A stretch of DNA of 64,000 nt from contig JAEWZO010000022.1 in the NCBI GenBank assembly GCA_023458415.1, positions 42,776-106,775 of the forward strand, in the 5' to 3' direction. Below the pieces are notes generated by a model that saw only the letters and a list, made by a program, of their open reading frames with translations, was not told where the DNA came from and ran no database searches. Below, piece after piece: positions 26,245-34,838 of the stretch (its first letter is position 1; each line of letters opens with the position of its first letter). This DNA is from Bacteroidota bacterium. GTDB lineage: Bacteria; Bacteroidota; Bacteroidia; Flavobacteriales; Weeksellaceae. The translations under genes and the position numbers were made by a program.

Positions 26245-27608
26245 TTATTTTGCGACAAATCTAAGATTTTGGTCTTTAGTTTTCAGATAATACACTCCGT
26301 GTGTAAGATTGCTTCGGAAACTGTTCCACCCGTTATTCAGTTGAATAGTTTCAATTAATCTTCCGGTAGAATCCATAATTTCTCCCTGAGTTTTTGAGCT
26401 CAAGCCGGAAACAAAAATCTGATTCTTTTCAACCTTGATTTTTAATTTTTTCAAATTCGCATTCTGCACAGTCAATACTTCATTCATAAATAGCCATTGA
26501 TAAGCGGCAGCGAATTCACCCTTCCAGTAATTTTCATTATGCTGTCCGTAAGTATCCAATTTCACTAATGAATTAACGGATAATAGCCCATTCATTTTCA
26601 GGTTTGCATCAACTTGCTGGATATTTGAAGACATGGTCGTGCTTTCATTGATTCCTGCAACATGATAAATCCTCATCGAAGATAAATCTGCCGAAGAACT
26701 GGTTATGTAATTGTTCAGCTCTGACTCTACAAACCAGTAAGCCGGACTGAAGGATCCTATTTTACTGAAGGTTCCGCTGTATTTTACACCTCCATAAGTT
26801 GAAATCAATGCGCCAAGTGAACTTCCAATTAACGCATTATACTGAGGCTCCGGTCTGGTTCTGTAATTTGCATCAACATAAGGTTTCAAAGTTTCCGCGA
26901 TAAACTGGATATATGCATCTCCTTCGCCTCCTTCAATATAACTCGTGTTTACCCAAGGAGAATATTCATCAATTCTTAGTCCGCCACCATTTTCAATCCC
27001 AATCACAATCGCTCCGAAATCTCCCTGAGCAAATAATGTATTTAGAGTTTCATCAATTTGCCACTCTCCCGCATATGCTGTCGCGTTGTCGAAAAGATTC
27101 TGACCGTCCTGCATGTACAAAACTGGGTAATTTTTGGCACTTGTAGTATAGTCAGGTGGTAAATAGATCCAAATTTTACGCGATCTGTTAAGTTGGGGAT
27201 GAAAAATGATGCATTGAGGACATGAACATTTGACGCTGCAGTACTGTTGTCACCAGCGCCTAAATCTTTCCATGACAGAACATGTAATTCGATAATCTGT
27301 GGCGAACCTGTAAAGGCAAAAGTTCGGTTTGGAATTTCCTGACCATTCGCATCGCCTTCAACAGAAGTCCAGCTTCCACGGGTAAATTTGAACTGCGCGG
27401 TTCCGGAACCTTCAGGAACGGTATATTCGTAATTGCCATTTCCATCATAAACCATCGGCGTAGTAGAAGGATTCCAGCCGTTAAAGTTTCCAGCTAAGTA
27501 AATCGTTGAATTTTCGGGAGTATTTGCCGGAACAGAGGTGATCTTCAGAGTTACCTGTGCGTTGAGTACGGCAAAAGCGAAGAGAAAAAGAAAAGAAAGT
27601 TTTTTAAT
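26245..27608 (-). pseudogene. Broken T9SS-sorted esterase (frameshift and lost start codon)
   Basis: Pieced together, the minus strand encodes a signal peptide, a CBM20/AMPK-like beta domain (IYLAGNFNGWNP), then an esterase core matching the paralogue at 23415-24239 (DGQNLFDNATAYAGEWQIDE, IGSSLGALIST), and a C-terminal type IX secretion sorting domain (GEIMDSTGRLIETIQLNNGW, HGVYYLK). Two lesions are visible. The position of the start reads ATT AAA AAA CTT (27600-27608) where ATG is expected, with no other start before codon 53. A C is missing in the run at 27195-27198: one more C turns the wrong-frame text into IPQLNRSRKIWIYLPPDYTT. Either alone would block expression of the full protein. A sequencing error could explain the frameshift but not the start. 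Confidence 0.8.
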
Positions 27609-27631
27609 ATTAGTTTCTATTGTTTAAATTT

Positions 27632-28270
27632 TTAGGACTCGAAAAACTCCATCAGATCCATATAGTTTTTCTGGTTCACACCGTGTCCGCTCATGTATTC
27701 GCGGAAGGTAAAGAAGCAACCCAAATCATATAGCATTTCTGCTCCTTTTTGTGCCCATTCTAATGGAATAACTGCGTCGTCCGTTCCATGTGAAACAAAA
27801 AATCTCAGTTTCTCCAGTTTTTTCTTATTCGTATTGATGCTTCCAAGGAGCTTTTCCTCGGGATAACAACTCATGCATGCAATTTTGTTAAAAAGTTCAG
27901 GGTTTTCCAATGAAAGTGTGTAACTCAGTATTCCTCCTTGAGAAAAGCCGCAAATATGCGTTTCGTTCTCGGTAAGTCCATATCGGTTACTAATGCTTAG
28001 AATATTTTCAAGAATAGTTGCAGCTGCCTCTTTTGCCTGATCGATGTTGATTCTGTCCGATTCTTTCATCAAATCAATATCAAACCACGAAAAACCACCA
28101 TATTCCATTATATTCGGTGCGCGGAAACTTACAACAATCCAGTCTTTCGGCAGGGTAGGGACGAAGGAAAAAAGATCTTCTTCGTTACTTCCATAACCAT
28201 GCAGAAGAAACAAAATATTGGTTTTAGGGGTAATGTTTTCAGGTTCGCGAACGAGGTATTTTAATTCCAT
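27632..28270 (-). CDS. Phospholipase/carboxylesterase-type alpha/beta hydrolase
   Basis: 212 residues. It opens with the oxyanion block LFLLHGYGSNEEDL, then the nucleophile CGFSQGGILSYTLS and the acid/base pair VSHGTDDAVIPLEWA and YMSGHGVNQ. This is the small acyl-protein-thioesterase/carboxylesterase type; no signal peptide, so cytosolic. It lies 23 bp upstream of the broken esterase on the same strand. A TACCTTTG element (28275-28282) is 4 bp before the ATG, suggesting an almost leaderless mRNA. Confidence 0.88.
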   Translation of the reverse strand: MELKYLVREPENITPKTNILFLLHGYGSNEEDLFSFVPTLPKDWIVVSFRAPNIMEYGGFSWFDIDLMKESDRINIDQAKEAAATILENILSISNRYGLTENETHICGFSQGGILSYTLSLENPELFNKIACMSCYPEEKLLGSINTNKKKLEKLRFFVSHGTDDAVIPLEWAQKGAEMLYDLGCFFTFREYMSGHGVNQKNYMDLMEFFES

Positions 28271-28860
28271 CCAACAAAGGTAATTTATTTTTCTGCGAAC
28301 GGAAAAACGATTGAACTTTTGCTGAAAATATTGTTGTCATATTTTTAGTTTTTTACTCTAATAAATTATGATATAATAATTACATTTGCTACTTTATTTC
28401 CAAGTTTGATTCATAAAGTGCGATCAAAGAATAAGGATTTCTAATAAAAAATTATTAAACGAAGTCAGGATTTTTCCAGTTTTATGATCAAAATGTGCTA
28501 AATATCTTCCAAATTCTAAAATTTTATTGTTTCTTTCTTTAAGTGAAGTGAAAATTGATATTAAATCTATTTTAACATCTGAAAAACAATTTATTATAAT
28601 TATTAACAAAAATATAGTTTAATTGATTATAAATAGTTTTTTGCTCATATTCTTAGGGTGATATAGTAATCTTTGGAGTAAATTGCTTATTTTGAAAAAT
28701 TAAACAGTATTATTTGTTTAGGAAATGAGCTTTGATCTTTAGCTTATAAGTCGCAAAATACAGACATTCTGATAGTATAACTACTATTGAGAATAATTTA
28801 TAAAGTAATGCTTTGTGTTAAAAAGTATTCAATTGAAAAATTGGTGTGATTTTATAGATT
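28271..28860. other. AT-rich stretch of about 590 bp with no supported gene
   Basis: This region is markedly richer in A and T than its neighbours. A 61-codon minus-strand frame at 28424-28609 (EFGRYLAHFDHKTGKILTSF) matches nothing I know and has no promoter element close by. No tRNA-like or strong terminator fold was seen. It may hold decayed sequence or the 3' region of the two-component unit. Confidence 0.5.
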
Positions 28861-29496
28861 TTAAAGTAAGTTTTGCTGAGTAGCAACGGTAATTAACTCT
28901 GCAACATTCTTCACTTTGAACTTCTGCATGATGTTTTTCCGGTGGGTGTCAACTGTTAATGGACTTAGGAAAAGCTGGTCTGCAATTACGGCACTGGTTT
29001 TACCTTCGGTAAGAAGTTTCAGGATTTCTTTTTCTCTTTTTGTAAGACGTGGAATTTCCTGCAATTCTGATTGGGATGGTTTGCTGATGATTTCCTTTAC
29101 CTCGTTACAGAAAACAATGTTGCCGGAAAGCGCACCTTTAATACAGGACGTAAGCTCTTCTACCGTGGCATTTTTCAGGAGGTAACCGCTCGCTCCGTTT
29201 TGGATACACTGCATGATAATGCTGCGTTCGGAGCGGTTGCTCAACATTATAATCGATGTATTCTGTGAAATTTTCTTAATCTCGCGACAAAGTTCAATTC
29301 CGTTGATATCGGGCAAAGTAATGTCCAAAAGTACAATATCGGCTTCGTTGGTTTTCAGATAGGACAAAATTCCGCTGCCATCCACAAAACTACCGCAGAC
29401 ATTGAAGTATTTTTCGGCTTCAAGCATCATCTTAAGACCCTGAATGACAATCGGATGGTCGTCGACGAGTGCTATGTTAATATCAGGCGACTGCAT
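28861..29496 (-). CDS. NarL/LuxR-type response regulator
   Basis: 211 residues. Receiver domain: acidic pair VDDHP (11-15), phospho-acceptor Asp58 in IVLLDITLP, and Lys108 in GYLLKNAT. A linker leads to a LuxR-type helix-turn-helix (about 145-205: LTKREKEILKLLTEGKT, LSPLTVDTHRKNIMQKF). It overlaps the kinase gene by 14 bp, so the two are translationally coupled. The divergent envelope operon at 31623-33920 is the most obvious target. Confidence 0.94.
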   Translation of the reverse strand: MQSPDINIALVDDHPIVIQGLKMMLEAEKYFNVCGSFVDGSGILSYLKTNEADIVLLDITLPDINGIELCREIKKISQNTSIIMLSNRSERSIIMQCIQNGASGYLLKNATVEELTSCIKGALSGNIVFCNEVKEIISKPSQSELQEIPRLTKREKEILKLLTEGKTSAVIADQLFLSPLTVDTHRKNIMQKFKVKNVAELITVATQQNLL

Positions 29497-31453
29497 TGGT
29501 TTTTAGTTCTATATTAATTGATGTTCCTTCTTTTTCTTCGGTTTGAATTTCAATTTTGCCTTTAAGGAAATCAACACGGTTTTTCAGGTTTTTAAGTCCA
29601 AGACTCTTGGTTTTCTCCATATCGTTCTCCTTAATTCCTGTTCCGTTATCTTCAACCGTAATGTAGAATTCGTTATCGCTTTGCGAGCATTGAACCAGAA
29701 TGTTAGTAGCTCCGGAATGCTTTACGGCATTGGCTAAAAGTTCCTGAACGATTCGGTAAATATTGATCTGAAGATTCAAAGGTAAATTATTTTTCAGATT
29801 AATTCCCTGAAAGTCGATGTGAAGTCCGTCTTTCATAAAGAACTCGCAAAGATCTTTCAATGCGACTTCAAGCCCGAAATTTAGTAATGATTCAGGCATT
29901 AAGTTCCTTGCAACTCTTCGAAGTTCAGAAACTGATGTGTCGAGTTGATTCAGAATTTTGTGGAAACTTTCTACCTGGTTTTCTTCGAGATGGTGCGAAC
30001 TCCATGTGGAGAGATTTATTTTCACTCCGGCAAGCATTCCGCCCAAACCGTCGTGCAGGTCTTTGGCCACTCGTTCGCGTTCACGTTCTTCTCCATCCAG
30101 AATGGCTTTGGTAACCTTCAAGTCTTCCTGATGTTCTTTTTCGCGCAGTTTTTGGCGAAGGTTAATTTCGCGCTGTTCAGCAATTTTCTTTTTATTTCTG
30201 AAGTTTTTGTAAATAAACACCGCCGAACTTAAAAACAGCAGTGAAATAAGTCCGAGAATCCACATATATTTAGTTTTGTTTGAGAGTTCGAGTTCTTTCT
30301 GTGCCAATTGTTTTTCTTTGTTGGCTGTGCGGTATTTGGTTTCCAGCTCGTTAATTTCCTGATTTTGGCTGTTTTTGTGCAGGCTGTCCATAATACCTAT
30401 CCTTAAATTGGCATAGCGTAAAGCTTCTTTGTAATTGCCACGGTCTTCCTCAATAATTGATAGATCCTCGTAAATGGTTGCGAGATTAAGACCGTTCTGC
30501 GTAAGGTTCATCACATCATCTTTCATTTCAAGGATGATCTTGACAGCTTCGTCATGTCTGCCTAAAAGCGGTAATATCTTAGCTTTGATAAAGGTTAAAC
30601 GGGTTTGCTGGTAGAAGTTTTGGTATTTTTTGCTGTGCGCAAGTCCTTTTTCAACTTTTTCAAGTGCAGCCACCGATTGGCCTGTAAAATAGTAATAGAG
30701 GCTTTGCAGGTGAAAAAGTTCAGCTTCAATATCAACATTAGGATTTTTCGAGAGCATTTTCTCCGCTACATCCAGCCGTTTTTTTGCCAGAGCGTATTTG
30801 CTTTCGTCCTTTAAATAAACTTCAGCGATATAAATTTGGACAAGAGTTTTGTACTTAACATTCTGTGGCGAATTATCTGTTTTTTTAAGATTTTTCTCAG
30901 CAGAAATCAAGTATTGTAACGCTTTTTGATAATTCCCTTCATTGTAGAAGATCAGTCCAATCAGCATTTGGAAATTAATGATATAGATTTTATCCGGAGC
31001 AGCTTCTGCGACAGGCAAACCATTTTGCAGCGCAATTTTAAGGGCTTCTTCTGCATTTCCTGTCCTTTGAGCATTTGCCGAAATATTGTACCAGAGTTTT
31101 GCCTTAAGATTGAGTGCTTCCGGAGAAGTTTCTTTTTCCAGAATTTTTAGGCCTTCCAGATAGTTCGATTTCGCCTTGTCAAGATCTCTTGTGAGGTATA
31201 GGTAACCAATGCTATTCAGGATTTTTGCCTGCCCAACAGCATCATTTTCTTTGGTTAATGCTTTTGCGTTTTCGATGTATTTTCTAGCCTTTACAGAATC
31301 GTTCTCCGCAATATAGGTTACAATGCTAAGGTAAAGATTAGCCTTCTTTTTGGGATCTTTTTCAGTTTTCAGCGCATTCTCCAGGCTATCTAATTTCTGT
31401 GGAAAACAAAAATTGGAAAACAGGAGAAGTATAAATAAAATAGCAGTTTTCAT
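29483..31453 (-). CDS. TPR-containing sensor histidine kinase
   Basis: 656 residues. Signal peptide (MKTAILFILLLFSNFCFPQ), then a periplasmic region of TPR repeats (about 25-370, e.g. AKILNSIGYLYLTRDLDKAK), a coiled coil, one membrane helix (YMWILGLISLLFLSSAVFIY), and a cytoplasmic kinase: HisKA_3 H-box ERVAKDLHDGLGGMLAGVKI and HATPase with QELLANAVKHSG and DNGTGI. The outside signal is unknown; TPRs suggest a protein or peptide partner. Pairs with the overlapping NarL-type regulator. Confidence 0.93.
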   Translation of the reverse strand: MKTAILFILLLFSNFCFPQKLDSLENALKTEKDPKKKANLYLSIVTYIAENDSVKARKYIENAKALTKENDAVGQAKILNSIGYLYLTRDLDKAKSNYLEGLKILEKETSPEALNLKAKLWYNISANAQRTGNAEEALKIALQNGLPVAEAAPDKIYIINFQMLIGLIFYNEGNYQKALQYLISAEKNLKKTDNSPQNVKYKTLVQIYIAEVYLKDESKYALAKKRLDVAEKMLSKNPNVDIEAELFHLQSLYYYFTGQSVAALEKVEKGLAHSKKYQNFYQQTRLTFIKAKILPLLGRHDEAVKIILEMKDDVMNLTQNGLNLATIYEDLSIIEEDRGNYKEALRYANLRIGIMDSLHKNSQNQEINELETKYRTANKEKQLAQKELELSNKTKYMWILGLISLLFLSSAVFIYKNFRNKKKIAEQREINLRQKLREKEHQEDLKVTKAILDGEERERERVAKDLHDGLGGMLAGVKINLSTWSSHHLEENQVESFHKILNQLDTSVSELRRVARNLMPESLLNFGLEVALKDLCEFFMKDGLHIDFQGINLKNNLPLNLQINIYRIVQELLANAVKHSGATNILVQCSQSDNEFYITVEDNGTGIKENDMEKTKSLGLKNLKNRVDFLKGKIEIQTEEKEGTSINIELKTNAVA

Positions 31454-31570
31454 AATCGTGCAGCTTTTAGGATGTACTAAAATTAAATAAATCCTTCAAC
31501 AAATGTATTCTTTTACAGAAGGTTAGGAAATACCAAAAATTAGGTAGAAAAAAACACTTCGAATTAAGGA

Positions 31571-31601
31571 TTGAACTCATTTTCCAAAAATTCAAACTTT
31601 G
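31571..31601 (+). promoter_or_regulatory. Probable promoter of the four-gene envelope operon
   Basis: TTG (31571-31573), 20 bp, then AAACTTTG (31594-31601), one mismatch from TAnnTTTG. The -7 element is 21 bp before the first ATG. It shares a 169-bp divergent region with the kinase gene. Confidence 0.5.
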
Positions 31602-31622
31602 CTTCAACAGAAATGCTAAGAA

Positions 31623-32264
31623 ATGAAGACTAAGATTACATCACTTTTTTTAATGTTTATCGCCTTATTGTTGAACGCGCAATATGAACGTAAGGAGATT
31701 ACACCTTCAAAGAATGTGTTTGATAAAGAGCAGGCAAAAGAAATGCTAGGTTTGGGAAAATCTACGATACAGGGTGTTGCTATTGCCCGCGAATACACCA
31801 ATGCGAATGTTGGTAAAAATCCGCTAAATAGACTTGTAGGAAGCGATATTACAGGTACAAAACATTTGGCTCCGGAAGGAACAGTGGTAATGCTTTTTCC
31901 AATGACACCTTATTTTCAGGAATACTTGAAAATGCGCGAACGCTACAAGCAGAGCAGAAAGTTTACACCGGTTTTGTCTCCGGAAGCATTCAGTTATCGT
32001 CTGGAAGCCAAAGTAGGAAAAAGCGGCGAGTTCACTTTTCCGCAAATGAAACCCGGAAAATATTACGTGGAAACTTATTTCAAATATGTTGGTACCGGAA
32101 TCGATTATCAGGAAGTGGGCAGAACGCATTATTACAACGGTTTCGGATATATGGGATCATCACCGATTCTGCAGGGATTCAATTACAATTATTTGGAAGG
32201 AAAAGTGGAATCGAAAATTATCACCATTAAAGAAGATGGATCAACAGAGAAAATAAGACTTTAA
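31623..32264 (+). CDS. Hypothetical secreted protein (first of a four-gene run)
   Basis: 213 residues. Signal peptide MKTKITSLFLMFIALLLNAQ. The middle (KVGKSGEFTFPQMKPGKYYVETYFKY) looks like a carboxypeptidase-regulatory-like beta fold, and the rest has many Tyr/Gly (YYNGFGYMGSSP). No enzyme motif. It is the first gene after the divergent promoter facing the TPR kinase, with the barrel gene 17 bp downstream. Possibly the part of the operon that contacts the surface; function unknown. Confidence 0.75.
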   Translation: MKTKITSLFLMFIALLLNAQYERKEITPSKNVFDKEQAKEMLGLGKSTIQGVAIAREYTNANVGKNPLNRLVGSDITGTKHLAPEGTVVMLFPMTPYFQEYLKMRERYKQSRKFTPVLSPEAFSYRLEAKVGKSGEFTFPQMKPGKYYVETYFKYVGTGIDYQEVGRTHYYNGFGYMGSSPILQGFNYNYLEGKVESKIITIKEDGSTEKIRL

Positions 32265-32281
32265 AAAAAAAATATAAATAC

Positions 32282-32920
32282 ATGAAAAAAATTCTTACAA
32301 CAATGGCTGTAGCAGCCTCTATAATGGTTTTTTCACAATTGAACTACTCGGTAACAGGCGGTTACACGATGTCCAAACTGAATGAAACCGTAAACGGCGA
32401 AGCTGCGCAGACTTTTGATGCGAAACACGGTTACTATGCTGGAATTATGGCTGAAAGAAAATGGGGCGAAAGAATTGCATTCCAGGCGGAAGCAATTTTT
32501 ATCAACCTCGGAGGTCAGCAAACAATCTCCCAAGGTGATCTGGAGTATACTCAAATCTTCAATTTTAACAGAGGCCACATTCCATTGTCATTCAGGTATT
32601 ATGCCACGTATGAACTTGCTGTTTATGCAGGCGGATACTTCAATGTACGGCTTTTTGACAGTGCGAAAATAAAAGTGAATGCAGAAGGAGTTACTCAGGA
32701 GCAAATTGAGCAGGCTGAAAAGCAACTTGAAGAATATATCGAAGAAAACATGAGTCCTTTAGATTACGGAATTCATTTCGGCAGCGATTTCAAAATTCAC
32801 AAAGGGCTTTTTATTGATGCCAGATACAGTTTCGGACTGAAAAATCTTATTGAAAATCCACCGGGCGACGCAAAAATGACGATGAACTTTCTTCAGGTCG
32901 GCCTTGGATATAAATTCTAA
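32282..32920 (+). CDS. PorT-like outer-membrane beta-barrel protein
   Basis: 212 residues. Signal peptide (cut near MVFSQ), then alternating strands such as YSVTGGYTMSKLNE, YYAGIMAERKWGERIAF, LSFRYYATYELAVYAGGYF and a terminal strand FLQVGLGYKF ending in Phe. An acidic, Glu-rich loop (EQIEQAEKQLEEYIEEN) lies between strands. This is the 8-strand PorT/OMP_b-brl type. Second of the four-gene run; the role is not known. Confidence 0.85.
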   Translation: MKKILTTMAVAASIMVFSQLNYSVTGGYTMSKLNETVNGEAAQTFDAKHGYYAGIMAERKWGERIAFQAEAIFINLGGQQTISQGDLEYTQIFNFNRGHIPLSFRYYATYELAVYAGGYFNVRLFDSAKIKVNAEGVTQEQIEQAEKQLEEYIEENMSPLDYGIHFGSDFKIHKGLFIDARYSFGLKNLIENPPGDAKMTMNFLQVGLGYKF

Positions 32921-32940
32921 CCCATAAAAAATTATTAATC

Positions 32941-33417
32941 ATGAAAAAAAATCTAACCATTTTGATTTTTTCCGTTTTAGGAATTACAACAGCCAGTGCA
33001 CAAAGCCTTTTTGACAAAATTGACAGAATCACCAGCAAAGTTGATAACGCTACTTACAAAGTAGAAAGAGCAGCAAATACCGCCGACAGAAGCACGAAAA
33101 CCGGCGGAAAAATTATCAGTATGCTTTCGGGGAAGAATGGCGCCGGAAGCGAAGCATCTGTTGGTTCCAGTAAAACTACAATAACACTACTGAATGCTGA
33201 TCTCGCGAAACTTAAGAAACTGAATTCGGCACTGGAAAATTCCGGAATTGTAAGTTCAACACAAATGAAATTCAATGTGGAAAAATCAAGCATTACAGTA
33301 GTTCATTCGGGAAGTACGGAGGATTTGCTTGAGGCGGTTCAACCCAAATCAAAAGATGTTTTTACGGACAGCAATATCCAAAGTCTTGAGAAAGGAAAAA
33401 TAACACTTAAACTATAA
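32941..33417 (+). CDS. Hypothetical secreted protein
   Basis: 158 residues. Signal peptide MKKNLTILIFSVLGITTASAQ. The mature part starts with a helical, Asp/Lys/Thr-rich segment (LFDKIDRITSKVDNATYKVE), a Gly/Ser linker, and a C-terminal alpha/beta part (SGIVSSTQMKFNVEKSSITV). No recognised domain. It follows the barrel gene by 20 bp. Confidence 0.72.
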   Translation: MKKNLTILIFSVLGITTASAQSLFDKIDRITSKVDNATYKVERAANTADRSTKTGGKIISMLSGKNGAGSEASVGSSKTTITLLNADLAKLKKLNSALENSGIVSSTQMKFNVEKSSITVVHSGSTEDLLEAVQPKSKDVFTDSNIQSLEKGKITLKL

Positions 33418-33428
33418 TTAATAAGAAA

Positions 33429-33920
33429 ATGAAAAATTTTATTCAACAAAAATCAAAAAGAATAACTCTCACACTTTCAGCTGTACTTTCTGTACTTCTG
33501 CTTGGTTCCTGCGATCGTGGTGATGACGATGACACATCAACCGGAAATAATTATAAAGTTACCGTAACCATCCCAAATGTAGAAGCAACTCATAACAATG
33601 CTCTCGATGATTATGTGAGTTTTATTGTAGGTGGAGCAACAGAAAATGTGGGGGAAAGCACCATCTGGAAACTTAATGGCGAAGAGATGACAGGGCAAAA
33701 TGTTGTCGGGCTGGATGAGGATGATTTTGAAGGCGCTACCAAAACCTACGTTTTTGAAAGTACCAAGAAACTTCTAACTATGAGTACGAAAGTTCAGATT
33801 ATTAACAATAATGCACCGATTTCAATATATTATAAAATCGAGAAAAACGGCAACACCGAGGTGGAACAGAATGTTACTTTACAGGACGATGAAGACCACA
33901 CCAAACAATACACTTTTTAA
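33429..33920 (+). CDS. Hypothetical lipoprotein
   Basis: 163 residues. Signal with lipobox LLLGSC, followed by an Asp-rich patch (DRGDDDD) that may keep the protein in or send it to the outer membrane. The rest is a small beta-sandwich-like protein (NYKVTVTIPNVEA, VQIINNNAPISIYY). Last gene of the operon, 11 bp after the previous one; terminator 40 bp later. Confidence 0.72.
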   Translation: MKNFIQQKSKRITLTLSAVLSVLLLGSCDRGDDDDTSTGNNYKVTVTIPNVEATHNNALDDYVSFIVGGATENVGESTIWKLNGEEMTGQNVVGLDEDDFEGATKTYVFESTKKLLTMSTKVQIINNNAPISIYYKIEKNGNTEVEQNVTLQDDEDHTKQYTF

Positions 33921-33959
33921 TTGAAGCTTTTTCATTATTTCATAGCAGTTTTAATGAAG

Positions 33960-33983
33960 AACGCCGGGCAATTGCCCGGCGTT
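33960..33983 (+). terminator. Bidirectional hairpin between lipoprotein and desaturase
   Basis: 10-bp perfect stem AACGCCGGGC / GCCCGGCGTT with an AATT loop. T-tracts on either side are weak (TTCACTTTA on plus; TTCTTCATTAAAA on minus), but position and GC content fit a terminator for the convergent genes. Confidence 0.65.
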
Positions 33984-33987
33984 CACT

Positions 33988-34743
33988 TTATATTTCTCTT
34001 TTTGGCGTGGCCATTACACGCTTCAGTTTTATCCAACCTAATTTGTCTAAAACCAGCATTATCATGTACGTAACATCTATTTCGTGCCATCTAACGCCGC
34101 CAAAGTTCGCTCTGCCGCCGTATTTATGATGATTATTGTGGTAACCTTCACCCATCATTAACCAATCGAAATGGAAAAGGTTTTTAGAGGTGTCGCTCAC
34201 TTTAAAATTCACGTAACCGTACACATGTCCAAACCAGTTGATAATCATTCCGTGAATTGGAGCCATCAGATAAGCCACCGGAAGAAACAGCCAGTGCCAC
34301 CACTTGTCTGCAAAAATAATGAAGAAAACTGTGTACAACACGCCCCAACCAATCCGTGATCCCCACGAACTTGCAAAACGGTCGAAAGATTTCCACTGCG
34401 GAACATTCTTGGTGAATTTTTCTTCCACTGCAATTTTTTGGTTGTTGATGAGTTGATAAATATTTTTTGTTCTCCACATCATTGCCAACGGATGCGGGTC
34501 ATATTTCGGAGAATGCGGATCTTTCTCGGTATCGGCAAAAGCATGGTGCATTCTGTGCATCACTCCGTATCCGTAAGCGCTCAAATAATTAGATCCCTGC
34601 GTAATCCACGTAAGTACGAAGCAAAGTTTTTCGCCGAATTTTGACATCGTGAAAGATTGGTGTGCTGCGTAACGGTGCAGGAAAAAAGTCTGAAAAAAAA
34701 GTCCTGAGTACCACAGGACAATGATGAAAATAATAATAGCCAT
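33988..34743 (-). CDS. Acyl-CoA desaturase (fatty acid desaturase)
   Basis: 251 residues. The three histidine boxes that bind the di-iron centre are present: HRYAAH (about 23-28), HRMHH and HNNHH. Two helix pairs cross the membrane. Family members make a cis double bond, usually delta-9, in acyl-CoA or lipid acyl chains, using oxygen. A TTG-19-TACTTTTA promoter lies just upstream. Confidence 0.9.
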   Translation of the reverse strand: MAIIIFIIVLWYSGLFFQTFFLHRYAAHQSFTMSKFGEKLCFVLTWITQGSNYLSAYGYGVMHRMHHAFADTEKDPHSPKYDPHPLAMMWRTKNIYQLINNQKIAVEEKFTKNVPQWKSFDRFASSWGSRIGWGVLYTVFFIIFADKWWHWLFLPVAYLMAPIHGMIINWFGHVYGYVNFKVSDTSKNLFHFDWLMMGEGYHNNHHKYGGRANFGGVRWHEIDVTYMIMLVLDKLGWIKLKRVMATPKREI

Positions 34744-34762
34744 TAAAAATACTGAATTGGTG

Positions 34763-34792
34763 TAAAAGTAGTGATTTTTAGGGTTTTATCAA
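34763..34792 (-). promoter_or_regulatory. Promoter of desaturase gene
   Basis: TTG (34790-34792), 19 bp, then TACTTTTA (34763-34770), one mismatch from TAnnTTTG, 19 bp before the ATG. Confidence 0.55.
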
Positions 34793-34838
34793 AACTGTTG
34801 CGTTTCCAATAGTATTTTTAACACAATTTATCTATGCA

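Noticed and set aside
28424..28609. 61-codon minus-strand frame in the AT-rich region
   Set aside because: No promoter, no recognisable domain, and long frames in AT-rich DNA of this length can arise by chance.
29860..30232. Plus-strand frames inside the kinase gene
   Set aside because: Shadows of the histidine kinase coding strand.
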